Below are positions 8,799-16,654 of a stretch of DNA of 64,000 nt, one piece after another (within the stretch, counting starts at the first letter, position 1; each line of letters starts with the position of its first letter). The notes beneath the pieces were generated by a model, which did not search any database, was not told the DNA's origin, and saw only the letters and a list, made by a program, of their open reading frames with translations. The DNA is from Reclinomonas americana ATCC 50394 (Eukaryota; Jakobida; Jakobea; Jakobida): positions 1,984,001 to 2,048,000 of the forward strand of contig PS015009.1 of NCBI GenBank assembly GCA_048213135.1. Direction: 5' to 3'. The position numbers were made by a program, and so were the translations under genes.

Positions 8799-9239
8799 AT
8801 GAAACTGTTATTGCTCCCTTTCCTGGGTTTGTCTTTTATGCCCAACCCCGCCGGGCCTGCATCTGCCGCACAACTGGTGTCAGCCGCCACCTCAATAATG
8901 ACCAACAGCCTTAACAATGCGGTACTCCGTTTCCAGGATGGCGCCGGACCGGGTAAGATGTCCTGCGTACAATTCAAGAACCAGGAATTTTGCCGCGCCG
9001 AACTGAAAGATTTTGATTTTGATGCCAGGTTTTCCATTGTAAGCGCTACCGTATATTTCTCCGGTGCCAACTTCCGCGGCGTGGAAAAAGGGGCCATCAG
9101 CAATGCCAGCCTGAAGCCGATAAAACACTTGATGGAACGCTGCCTGCCCGGTTCCAATGTGGTGTTTGATGATGTGAAAGTGAAAGGACCGGATAATGAA
9201 GTGCGGACGATAACCGGGCTGAGTTTGACGTTGTTCTGA
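8799..9239 (+). CDS. Exported protein resembling the GldM C-terminal domain
   Basis: 146 residues from the ATG at 8799, which gives a signal peptide (KLLLLPFLGLSFM) ending near the SAAQ site. The body, with CRAELKDFDFDARFSIVSATVYFSG, NASLKPIKHLMERCLPGSNVVFDDVKVKGPDNEVRT as separate strands, resembles the last domain of gliding/T9SS protein GldM (FDARF ... G..V.F.D.....GPD). This is pattern recognition, not a search. There is no transmembrane helix or the other GldM domains, so it would be a stand-alone periplasmic copy. Confidence 0.55.
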   Translation: MKLLLLPFLGLSFMPNPAGPASAAQLVSAATSIMTNSLNNAVLRFQDGAGPGKMSCVQFKNQEFCRAELKDFDFDARFSIVSATVYFSGANFRGVEKGAISNASLKPIKHLMERCLPGSNVVFDDVKVKGPDNEVRTITGLSLTLF

Positions 9240-9262
9240 TAAACAAACGTCACGGCTTTCAT

Positions 9263-9793
9263 TTATTTTTTAAACATCGGCAACGGTTTCAGCGGCGTTC
9301 TCAAAAAATTGCGCAGCGATTGTTTGACCAGGAACCAGTGAAATCCAAGATTGGAAATATTTTTCCTGTTTTCCCTGATCTTAACTTTATCGGCACCGAA
9401 TGTTTTTAATCCTAAAGAAACGTCGATCCAGTCGGCCTTGCGGAAAGTTTCAACCGTGGTTTCATAGTCTCCTTTGTACTTGCCGACTTTATGATGCCAC
9501 CCAATCATGGCTGATATTTCTTCCCTCCATTCCGGTCTGTTGATCCCGGCCAGGTAAAGTTTTGCCTGTTCAATGGACGGGTCTAAATAATCGAATGTAT
9601 GATCTGTCCAGATGCCAATATCGTGGAACACCGCAGCTATGGCGTATTTCTCCCTGTTGTCCGCGTTGTCATCTATGAGCAGGCAATTCAGGTATACCCG
9701 GTAGACATGGTTTTTGTAACGTGGCAGGTCTTTTCCAATGGTGGATTGGAACGGGGTGAAGATGTTTTCGATTGTATGATCTGAGTAGTTCAA
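9263..9793 (-). CDS. HD-domain phosphohydrolase
   Basis: 176 residues with the HD signature: H29, then AVFHDIGIW (H57, D58) and further histidines in MIGWHHKVG. Such proteins are metal-dependent phosphohydrolases of nucleotides or related compounds. There is no signal peptide. It faces the arr gene on the same strand with a 75-bp gap. The substrate is unknown. Confidence 0.75.
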   Translation of the reverse strand: MNYSDHTIENIFTPFQSTIGKDLPRYKNHVYRVYLNCLLIDDNADNREKYAIAAVFHDIGIWTDHTFDYLDPSIEQAKLYLAGINRPEWREEISAMIGWHHKVGKYKGDYETTVETFRKADWIDVSLGLKTFGADKVKIRENRKNISNLGFHWFLVKQSLRNFLRTPLKPLPMFKK

Positions 9794-9867
9794 CAGGTGC
9801 TTTTACTGCCTGAAGATGCAAATTTTATCTGTGATGGCAAAGCGTAGACCAATGTGTTAATACAAAC

Positions 9868-10284
9868 TCAATCCTCAATGGCTTCAATGCCCTGTTCTTT
9901 CAACCGCTGCAGATGATCGTGCATGGTTTTGAGCTGCTCGGGTGAGTGGCCCTGCCATTCGCTGACCTCGCCTACGATCCTGAGCGGGTGTTTGGTGCGG
10001 TACGATCGGGTTGGATTGCCCGGATATTTTTTGTCGGTAAGATTGGGATCATCTTCAAAATCGCCGGTGGGCGCTACAATATAAATTCTTTCCCGCCCTT
10101 CTCCCACGGCCAGTTCGGCACCCCAGGTAGCTGCTTCCAAAGTGGCGGAGAAATAAATGTATTGGGCTTTATTCCTTTTGCCGTAATTGGAACTGAAACC
10201 AATTTGTATAAGGTCACCGGTTTTGAGATCGGCCTTTGTACCATGATAATACTGTGGTTGACCCGGTTCGTTTACAGGCGCCAT
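9868..10284 (-). CDS. arr: Rifamycin ADP-ribosyltransferase
   Basis: 138 residues, the usual length for Arr. The N-terminus carries the conserved YYHGTKADLKTGDLI, followed by GFSSNYG and the YIYFSATLEAATWGAELA helix, then RIYIVAPTGDFEDDPN and NPTRSYRTKHPLRIVGEV. Arr transfers ADP-ribose from NAD+ to a hydroxyl of rifampicin and inactivates it. No mobile element or integron is near, so this looks like an intrinsic chromosomal copy. Confidence 0.93.
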   Translation of the reverse strand: MAPVNEPGQPQYYHGTKADLKTGDLIQIGFSSNYGKRNKAQYIYFSATLEAATWGAELAVGEGRERIYIVAPTGDFEDDPNLTDKKYPGNPTRSYRTKHPLRIVGEVSEWQGHSPEQLKTMHDHLQRLKEQGIEAIED

Positions 10285-10320
10285 ATTGTAATGATGATTG
10301 TTGTGCGAAATTACATCCTG

Positions 10321-11715
10321 TTACTCAATCTTCTTATTGGGATAATATCGTGTCATCAGCTGCTCAACGGTAGATGCATGCCTGTTGATGATGAACAGCT
10401 TTGTACGGTCTTTTAAATTAACGACAGTAATGAACTCTTTTTTAGGTTTGAATTTTATACTGCTTATTTCTTCGAAACTGTTTTTCAGGAGATCCAGTTT
10501 TTGTTGGTGGTTTTCAGAAATGACAAACACTTTAGTGATGGGCGTGTTTTTCGCCTTTTCAACATCGGTAGCCGATAACGGGGCGGCCAACCGGGAGTAG
10601 GAAGCATAACGGAAGGCTTTGCGAAGATAGCGCCAGTCTGAATTGCTGTCTGCCACAATATAGCGGTACATGAAAAGATGCGGAAGCTCCTTTGTCCAGT
10701 TGGGGAATTTGGAATCGTACAGCTGAACATAAGTTTGGATAAAGGTTTCGTCGATGGGTTTTTTCTCTTCAATATATTTTTTCACCGTTGGATAGATCTC
10801 TTTGGCCATGCCGGAAATATATTGATTGCCATACCAGTCGTCTTCTTCAATTTTCCCGTTCAGCCGCTCCATCACATAAGCGTTGCCCAGCGCTGTGGCC
10901 AGCACTTCATTGAGCAGCAGTAAGGCGTACTGGCTGTTGGGAGAGTTGGTATTGTTGAACCATTTTTGCATGTTGGTCTTCATTTCGAGCGACTGGTTAT
11001 CGTACACAATGTGGTATATCTCGTGTATGGCTACGCTGAAGAAAGTTTTGTGGTCTTTCAGGTCGAGTGAGGCTTCACAAACAGCGATGTTGAAAAAAGC
11101 CCTGGCACCCAGGTTGCCTTTGTCGAAGGAAGGGAGAAGATTCAGTTCAAAGGGAATACTTTTATCCCAGACGGTGTTGTAAAAGTCCAGCCCGGTTTGG
11201 AAGTAGTCGGCAAACTGGTTGCTGTTGATATAGGCCAGCAGGTTATTTTCCTGCGTTTCAATTTTACTTTTTTGTGGTTCAGCCACCAGTTCGTGGTACA
11301 CGGGAAGAAAAGCCTCGATGGTTTGAGAGAATGGCGCCAATACTTCATTGGGGATGATGCCTGTTGAGATTCTTTTAAAATCTGTAATGGTAGCACTGGT
11401 GACCAGGTTCTTTTCGATCAGGTCGCTCGTCATTACAGCCGCTTTCAGTACCTGCGGATACTGGCCGTAAGAATAACTGTACACAATGGGCAGCTGTTCA
11501 AAATCAGCAATCATTTTTTTGTATTGCGGTGTGTTGTACCTGGACTTCTGAAAAGTTGTTTTTAATTCATTATCGGGATAGCTGCCCGATATTTTCCCAA
11601 GGAAATCATATACGGCATAGGGTTCAGAAAAGCGCAGTTTAAAGGTTACTTTGTCTTCCGCGAAAATGGATGACGCGTAAATAAAGCATACAAAGAACAG
11701 GGCAATCTGTTTCAT
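10321..11715 (-). CDS. Exported protein with gluzincin-like metallopeptidase motif
   Basis: 464 residues from the ATG ending at 11715, chosen because it yields a clean signal peptide (KQIALFFVCFIYASSIFA). An upstream ATG (11760) adds 15 basic residues. Near residue 231 is VAIHEIYHIVYDN, an HExxH zinc motif. About 50 residues later LLLNEVLATALGNAYV offers a Glu as third ligand, the gluzincin pattern. The protein should be periplasmic or secreted. I do not recognise a named family; peptidase activity is inferred from the motif alone. Confidence 0.65.
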   Translation of the reverse strand: MKQIALFFVCFIYASSIFAEDKVTFKLRFSEPYAVYDFLGKISGSYPDNELKTTFQKSRYNTPQYKKMIADFEQLPIVYSYSYGQYPQVLKAAVMTSDLIEKNLVTSATITDFKRISTGIIPNEVLAPFSQTIEAFLPVYHELVAEPQKSKIETQENNLLAYINSNQFADYFQTGLDFYNTVWDKSIPFELNLLPSFDKGNLGARAFFNIAVCEASLDLKDHKTFFSVAIHEIYHIVYDNQSLEMKTNMQKWFNNTNSPNSQYALLLLNEVLATALGNAYVMERLNGKIEEDDWYGNQYISGMAKEIYPTVKKYIEEKKPIDETFIQTYVQLYDSKFPNWTKELPHLFMYRYIVADSNSDWRYLRKAFRYASYSRLAAPLSATDVEKAKNTPITKVFVISENHQQKLDLLKNSFEEISSIKFKPKKEFITVVNLKDRTKLFIINRHASTVEQLMTRYYPNKKIE

Positions 11716-11987
11716 TCGGCGATTTTTTTGTTTAACGTGACTTATACTTTTTTGGGGCATCGCTTCTGGTGGGAGTTGCGGTAGAGGGTTGTGCCGGTGG
11801 TGAAGATAAGGAGTTTTGTGTGTGAGGCTGATGGCCGGAACACGATAAGGTAAAAGGAATTGTTAATTTTTATTTAGTGGCATTAATGAGAAAATTTCTC
11901 GTCTCCATCATTGACGGGTGTTTATCTGTTCCTCCATTGTTAGTTCCTGTAAGTACTGATTCATTCCCTGAACGAAGGAGATACCAA

Positions 11988-12281
11988 ACTATGCGTGCAT
12001 GTGCTTATGCAGGCTATGCACTAGCTAATACTATTCATGCGCTTTGGTGTACTGCCTGTGCATCTGTGTATGCAAAACTTGCCTATAGCTATACTGTGCG
12101 TGCATGCGCTTATACATTCTGTGCACTTCCTTATGCTATCCGTGCAGCTTACTATACTATGTGTGCAGATGCTTATATTTTCCGTGCACTTAACTATACT
12201 ACATGTGCACCTGCTTATACTATGTTTGCGCCCTGCTATACTATGCGCAGAGAAAGTAATACTGTTATAAAAGTTGAAGAT
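11988..12281. repeat. Array of thirteen degenerate 21-bp tandem repeats
   Basis: From 11988 to 12260 the sequence divides into thirteen 21-bp units with no insertions or deletions; 12261-12281 may be a decayed fourteenth. The most conserved parts are TATACTAT at the unit junction and YGTGCA in the middle; the two three-base positions between them vary freely. 21 bp is two turns of the double helix, so each TGCA falls on the same face. Both strands are open across the array: the plus strand would encode heptads like T-M-[RC]-A-x-A-Y (possible frame 11877-12302) and the minus strand I-x-x-C-T-x-S. No conserved start, signal peptide or codon bias supports translation. Confidence 0.85.
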
Positions 12282-12316
12282 GCCGGGTGTGGGAACCCGT
12301 AACATGGAGAGCAGGG

Positions 12317-12619
12317 TTACTGAACCGGTCCGGCAGCCTGCTGTTGCTGTTTTTGTTTGAGCAGTACATCCACCGCTTTTACAAACAGCACGGTGTATTC
12401 GTAAAAGAAAACGGTATTACCACGGCTGGCAGCCCTGCGGTGTTTATAAAGTTTTTTATTGGTAAGGCTACCCATGGTCATCTCCAGCAGGTCTTTCTTT
12501 ACGCCATCGGTGCCGAAGAAATGCAGGTACTCCTGTATTACCTTCCAGGCGGCTTCGGGGCTTTCATTTTCACAGAGGTTTTGATCGAGTTCGTGGAGGA
12601 ACGGGGAAAGAATGCTCAT
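12317..12619 (-). CDS. Small hypothetical protein
   Basis: 100 residues, rich in Leu, Lys and Gln, with a C-terminal poly-Gln stretch (KQKQQQQ). No signal peptide or clear membrane segment. I do not recognise the family. It is transcribed away from an XRE-type regulator across a 134-bp region packed with inverted repeats and a TAATTTTG -7 box (minus strand, 12644-12651), which makes a real, regulated gene likely. Confidence 0.6.
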   Translation of the reverse strand: MSILSPFLHELDQNLCENESPEAAWKVIQEYLHFFGTDGVKKDLLEMTMGSLTNKKLYKHRRAASRGNTVFFYEYTVLFVKAVDVLLKQKQQQQAAGPVQ

Positions 12620-12639
12620 AGGGATAAAATTTACTTAAT

Positions 12640-12656
12640 AGTACAAAATTAGTACT
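12640..12656 (-). promoter_or_regulatory. Promoter and inverted repeat of the 100-residue gene
   Basis: On the minus strand TAATTTTG (12644-12651) matches the -7 consensus. It sits in the inverted repeat AGTAC-N7-GTACT (12640-12656), so a bound repressor would cover the promoter. The divergent XRE gene is the nearest candidate regulator. Confidence 0.5.
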
Positions 12657-12709
12657 TTATTCTATAAATATATTACGAATAAAGAAAAATGTTTGTAGGA
12701 TTATGTAAA

Positions 12710-12749
12710 TTTTTGATCAAAAAGCAGCTTGCCCAATATTTCTATATTG
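12710..12749 (+). promoter_or_regulatory. Two palindromes upstream of the XRE regulator
   Basis: TTTTTGATCAAAAA (12710-12723) is a perfect 14-bp palindrome. CAATAT-TTCT-ATATTG (12734-12749) is a perfect inverted repeat that ends 4 bp before the ATG of the regulator. Autoregulation is a reasonable inference. Confidence 0.5.
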
Positions 12750-12753
12750 CGGT

Positions 12754-12963
12754 ATGCCGAAACGTAACCTCAACAGGATTAAAGCCGTGCTCGCTGAAAA
12801 GCAGGTGACCAACCGTGAATTGGCCCAGCATTTAAATAAGACGGAAACCTCGGTATCCCGCTGGTGCACGAATGATATGCAACCTTCAATTGAAACGCTT
12901 TATGATATTGCTGTATTCCTGGAAGTGGATATAAGGGAATTGTTGATTTCTTTGAAGAAATAA
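12754..12963 (+). CDS. XRE/Cro-type helix-turn-helix regulator
   Basis: 69 residues making up one HTH domain: IKAVLAEKQVTNRELAQHLNKTETSVSRWCTN, followed by PSIETLYDIAVFLEVDIRELL. This is the compact Cro/CI fold typical of stand-alone regulators and of antitoxins. Its upstream region is rich in palindromes and faces the 100-residue gene. Confidence 0.88.
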   Translation: MPKRNLNRIKAVLAEKQVTNRELAQHLNKTETSVSRWCTNDMQPSIETLYDIAVFLEVDIRELLISLKK

Positions 12964-13045
12964 TCCGGATACAGAAGTGATTGCTACATGTGATCTGCCT
13001 GCGGGGAAGACCTGAGCCAGAGAAGAATAATTAGATGTCTACGTT

Positions 13046-13711
13046 TTATATGGAATATTGCGATTTTGCTGATTCCCAAAGTTCTCTTGTAAATTGCCTC
13101 GCTTTTAAACCAAACGAATGTACTGATCCGGGTGTAAGTTCAATTGGACTGCCTTCGGCAAACCGAGAGTCTTTTGCTAAACTTTTATCTGCTATGCAGT
13201 TATTATGCATACAACAGTTTCGTATTTTATTAGCCACAATAATTTCAGAATTGAAACTCGCATCCCATTTGAGTTTTAGTCTCTTATCCAGATAATCAAG
13301 AATCTCGGACATTGATTTAAACATTAGAAGTCTTACCTCCTTTTCAATAAGTTCCTTTATTAATTGTTCGTAAGTATCTGCAAGAAATAGTTGCTGATAT
13401 GTAATTGTTTTGTCTTTTACTTCTGATTTTCCTTCAGGGATTAAAATTTTTGGATTTTTAGTTAAACAAGCGATAATTAGGTCTGCGAGAAAAGCTTCAA
13501 AATAAGCATATCCCAATAAGATTGCAGAGGTGGTTATTTGATTTCTGTAAATTGAATACTGGTTGTCATAAATCTCTCCTACACTTTCAAAATCTGGCAA
13601 GGCCTTGTGTCCTTTAATTTTGTCATAGGATTGCTGTGATGAAATGTCAAGAAGTCCAATTAAGTAATTTAATTTAAGGATCAGGGTTGAATGTATATCT
13701 GTCATAATCAA
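13046..13711 (-). CDS. HEPN-like protein of unknown function
   Basis: 221 residues, mostly helical. AILLGYAYFEAFLADLIIACL is followed near the C-terminal third by NKIRNCCMHNNCI, an R-N-x3-H motif like the catalytic Rx4-6H of HEPN ribonucleases. HEPN proteins occur in toxin-antitoxin and defence systems, but also in non-catalytic forms. The gene is AT-rich compared with flanking housekeeping genes and lies 72 bp after an unknown gene in the same direction. Defence or toxin function is inference. Confidence 0.55.
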   Translation of the reverse strand: MIMTDIHSTLILKLNYLIGLLDISSQQSYDKIKGHKALPDFESVGEIYDNQYSIYRNQITTSAILLGYAYFEAFLADLIIACLTKNPKILIPEGKSEVKDKTITYQQLFLADTYEQLIKELIEKEVRLLMFKSMSEILDYLDKRLKLKWDASFNSEIIVANKIRNCCMHNNCIADKSLAKDSRFAEGSPIELTPGSVHSFGLKARQFTRELWESAKSQYSI

Positions 13712-13783
13712 GATTAAGGATTAAGTTGTAGAGGATTGACAAAAGAACCTCGCTTGCAGTAAAATTGCTTGTGATGATCAATT

Positions 13784-14164
13784 TTACTGGACTACGTCTA
13801 GGTCGCCGTACTTGCTAAATTTTGCAAACCAGCCATCTTTTGTGAAAAGTTCACCATGAATACCATCGCTTAAACCCACAACATTTTTTCCGTTAACTGT
13901 TATCTGAATACTATTGTCAAAATCAGCTATTTCTTGTAAAGAAAAGAGAAAGTCATGAATGGCAGAGTCTAAAGATGAAATAACTACTTTTCTAACTGTT
14001 TCTTTTTGTTCTTCAGACAATTGCCCCAAGTCGTTCTGTAACTTTTGAAGGGAAGGAGCACGCCATTGATTTTTTAATAACAACTCTCCATGGCTAATTC
14101 CTTTGTCTCTTAAGTTATTGACTAGGAATTTTCCGAATGTATCTAATATTTCTGAATCCATCAT
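13784..14164 (-). CDS. Hypothetical protein
   Basis: 126 residues. The N-terminal two-thirds is helical and charged (LSEEQKETVRKVVISSLDSAIHDFLFS as consecutive helices); the end is beta-like (NGKNVVGLSDGIHGELF, GWFAKFSKYGDLD). No signal peptide. I do not recognise the family. It precedes the HEPN-like gene and shares its low GC, so the two may have arrived together. Confidence 0.55.
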   Translation of the reverse strand: MMDSEILDTFGKFLVNNLRDKGISHGELLLKNQWRAPSLQKLQNDLGQLSEEQKETVRKVVISSLDSAIHDFLFSLQEIADFDNSIQITVNGKNVVGLSDGIHGELFTKDGWFAKFSKYGDLDVVQ

Positions 14165-14318
14165 GTTTACCTGAGTTGTTTGAAAAGATAATAATTTGTT
14201 ACAAGAGTATGCCTGTCATTTTTGGGGATTATACCCGGATTGCAAGGTTTCATCAGTACTATGCTGAACCCTGTACTATCACTCATGGACTAGGTAGCAG
14301 CGGGAACTACTGTAGGCA

Positions 14319-15383
14319 TCACCTGCTAGCTTTTTCTTGTAATATTCTTCCTATTTGCTCAATAGATAAATTAATCCCTATAATAGTACCTTTCTCATCT
14401 AATAAGTAATTGAAAGGAATTGCCTGAATTTCCAGTTTACTATAAATTTCCTTTTTAGAATCAACCAGGTTTGTCCATGTTAAATTGTCGTTCCTGATTG
14501 CCCGGCTCCACAAATCTTTGTTCTCATCTATTGAAATACTCAGAATGTCAAAATTATTTTTTTGAAATTGCTTCCTGAGCCTGATTAAATCGGGATGCTT
14601 TTCGCGGCAGGGTTTGCACCAGGAAGCCCAGAAGTCGACTAATGTTACTTTGCCTAAATAAGACTGGATGTCTATTTTGTTACCATTCTTATCCGGTAGC
14701 TGGAATTTGAGAAATGGTTTGCCGATACTCAATTCGTCAAGTTGCTCAATACCCCTGTTGAACATTTCTACATCGTCACTATTTTGTTGTGTTGTGTCAA
14801 TTTTTGCATACAACCGGATCAATTCATTTCTTGATAATACAGGAGTTATAGAGGCAAGCTCTGCCAGGATGGTTCCTGAAAAAGGGTGGGTTCTGTTTTC
14901 TTCAATGAATGTATCGAGTTTAGCGAATAGTAAGGTTTTAAAATCTTCTTTTGATTTACTGGACTGATAAAAATCCTGGTATTCTTCCTGGATTTTGGCG
15001 GAGTAAGAGCCGGTTATATTATTTATGTCGATACGATTCAAAATATTTTCATTCTGAATGCTTTTTACAGCAGTTGCCTCTAGCCTGATGTCATTATTCT
15101 CAACATACAGCCAGGCTACGGTAGATCTGGGTTCTAAGTTCAGCCAACCCTGCGTAGGCTTTGTTACGCTTCCTTTGAATTCAAACCTGTTGTTAACAAC
15201 GACTACGCTGTCTTTCTTATTCCCATAAGTCAGGTAAATTAAACCGGCATAACTGCCATTTAAATGACTGGAGATTGTAAACCCATTTTTTTCTTTATGT
15301 TCTTCTGACCTGGTTGTTGTTTGTGCGATGACTTGTTTGCAACAAAGCAGAGCTACCAGTAATATTATTTTTATCTCTTTCAT
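14319..15383 (-). CDS. TlpA-like thioredoxin-fold protein
   Basis: 354 residues from the ATG ending at 15383, giving a signal peptide (IKIILLVALLCCKQVIAQ). The first half resembles the DUF4369-type domain that often precedes these thioredoxins (LNGSYAGLIYLTYGNKKDSVVVVNNRFEFKG region). The C-terminal half is TlpA-like with VDFWASWCKPCREKHPDL, the CxxC redox centre, and AIPFNYLLDEKG with the cis-proline. Expected role is periplasmic thiol-disulfide exchange. It belongs to the AT-rich patch. Confidence 0.87.
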   Translation of the reverse strand: MKEIKIILLVALLCCKQVIAQTTTRSEEHKEKNGFTISSHLNGSYAGLIYLTYGNKKDSVVVVNNRFEFKGSVTKPTQGWLNLEPRSTVAWLYVENNDIRLEATAVKSIQNENILNRIDINNITGSYSAKIQEEYQDFYQSSKSKEDFKTLLFAKLDTFIEENRTHPFSGTILAELASITPVLSRNELIRLYAKIDTTQQNSDDVEMFNRGIEQLDELSIGKPFLKFQLPDKNGNKIDIQSYLGKVTLVDFWASWCKPCREKHPDLIRLRKQFQKNNFDILSISIDENKDLWSRAIRNDNLTWTNLVDSKKEIYSKLEIQAIPFNYLLDEKGTIIGINLSIEQIGRILQEKASR

Positions 15384-15443
15384 TTTTGAATCTGGCATTG
15401 GTGTCGCTGGTCAGAGACCAGGCGACGGCCTTCCTCACCGGGA

Positions 15444-15944
15444 TTACTTTAAGTTAAGCAGCCTTATACACAAAGGTACCAATGCAACTGAAACGGCGAT
15501 AAAAATAGCTACCCGCACATAGTTGAGCGTTTGCCACAACTGTGTACGGCTGGCAAGGCTCTTGGCCTGGGAGGAGGTTTCCGCCATTTTTTGAAAAGCG
15601 ATGATGTTGGGTGCGAAGAAGGTGAGTGTCCATACCCTTACGGCGAAGTGAATGGCGAAGAGAATGAGCAGCCAGTTTCTTACAGGGTCTATCTTCCAGC
15701 AGAAATAAATGGCCAGCAGGAATGTGATCTCGTGCAGGGAGTGGAAGATGATCCAGAAGTTTTTAAGGCTGGCACCACGTCCGTCGAGCAGGAGATGAAA
15801 GTTGTGTGGCGGAGCTGTCGTCCATTTGGGTACAAAAACAAGTGTTTCGAATATTTGCGCCCCATTCATAAGGAAGTAGATGAGCGTGGTGAGGCAGAGC
15901 CACAGCTCGGCGCGGGAGAGGTAAGATGAGGTGATGTTTTCCAT
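15444..15944 (-). CDS. Four-helix membrane protein in a MarR operon
   Basis: 166 residues with four hydrophobic helices: LWLCLTTLIYFLMNGAQIF, a second around FWIIFHSLHEITFLLAIYFC, WLLILFAIHFAVRVWTL, and YVRVAIFIAVSVALVPLC. I do not recognise a specific family. It begins 10 bp after the MarR gene, so the two are co-transcribed and this is a probable target of that regulator. Confidence 0.7.
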   Translation of the reverse strand: MENITSSYLSRAELWLCLTTLIYFLMNGAQIFETLVFVPKWTTAPPHNFHLLLDGRGASLKNFWIIFHSLHEITFLLAIYFCWKIDPVRNWLLILFAIHFAVRVWTLTFFAPNIIAFQKMAETSSQAKSLASRTQLWQTLNYVRVAIFIAVSVALVPLCIRLLNLK

Positions 15945-15954
15945 GGCGTTAATA

Positions 15955-16422
15955 TTATTGATTGTTTAAGTTATGAGAGGTTTCCTGCATAATGCCGGTG
16001 GCACCGGTAAAGTATCGTTGAATCACCTGAATCTCCTTTTCAGAGAAGGTTTCAATAAGGGCGATGGTTTTTTGCTGCAGCTCGCTGAATATGGGTTGCA
16101 GCAGTTTCATGCTGTTTTCCATGTTGGGCACAATGATGACCTTTCGCCTGTCTTCTTTGGTGAACTGGCGTTTGAGCAGTTTCTTTTTCTCGAGACGGTC
16201 TACCAGTCCCGTAACAGCGCCGGTGGTTAAGCCGGTAAGTTTGGCAATGTCGCCGGCGGTGAGTTCTTTATACTGAAGTATGAGCCCCAGGTACTTATGG
16301 TCGGTGCCGGAGAGCCCCGCCCTGCGGGCAATGGCTTCGTGCATGAAGATGGAGGCGTCGGAATATTGGCGGCTGGCGGATCTGAAGTTGTCGACCAGGT
16401 CGTTACGTGTTATTTTGCTCAT
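15955..16422 (-). CDS. MarR-family transcriptional regulator
   Basis: 155 residues with a winged helix: TAGDIAKLTGLTTGAVTGLVDRLEKKKLLKRQF followed by the wing KEDRRKVIIV. MarR proteins are dimeric repressors that often respond to phenolics or oxidants and control a neighbouring gene; here that gene is the four-helix membrane protein. An inverted repeat overlaps the promoter. Confidence 0.9.
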   Translation of the reverse strand: MSKITRNDLVDNFRSASRQYSDASIFMHEAIARRAGLSGTDHKYLGLILQYKELTAGDIAKLTGLTTGAVTGLVDRLEKKKLLKRQFTKEDRRKVIIVPNMENSMKLLQPIFSELQQKTIALIETFSEKEIQVIQRYFTGATGIMQETSHNLNNQ

Positions 16423-16430
16423 TTAATAAA

Positions 16431-16473
16431 TATCTTAGTTACAAAGATAAATATTTTGTTTTCGGAATTCCAA
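16431..16473 (-). promoter_or_regulatory. MarR promoter and probable operator
   Basis: On the minus strand a TATCTTTG -7 box (16442-16449) has a TTG 21 bp upstream (16471-16473). TATCTT (16431-16436) and AAGATA (16444-16449) form an inverted repeat over the -7 box and transcription start, the usual layout of MarR autorepression. Confidence 0.6.
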
Positions 16474-16485
16474 GAAAAGGAGAGA

Positions 16486-16516
16486 ATTAATTACGAATTG
16501 GCAATTACGAATGGAG
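16486..16516. repeat. ATTACGAAT intergenic repeat, copy 1
   Basis: TTACGAATTGGCAATTACGAATGG contains two near-direct copies of the ATTACGAAT unit that also occurs at 19254-19277 and 40501-40524. It lies in the 230-bp gap between the MarR gene and the HD hydrolase, where I see no gene. Confidence 0.6.
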
Positions 16517-16654
16517 ATGAGGATTTACGATTTACTATTGTTGGCTGGTACTTCTGCAGGTTCTTTACAGATGGGGTGCACGGTGATGAGATCCCTCGTA
16601 CCTTGTTATGGCGCTTTCTTCGTTGGCATAACACCAACAATATTGGAAGAGTTG

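Noticed and set aside
11988-12281. CRISPR array
   Set aside because: The units are tandem, 21 bp with no unique spacers, and differ too much; no cas gene is present.
11877-12302. A protein of 141 residues made of heptads
   Set aside because: All frames are open by the nature of the repeat; there is no signal peptide, supported start or codon bias, so I kept it as a repeat.
14137-14409. Small gene between the unknown gene and the thioredoxin gene
   Set aside because: It overlaps the ends of both real genes antisense and has no supporting feature.
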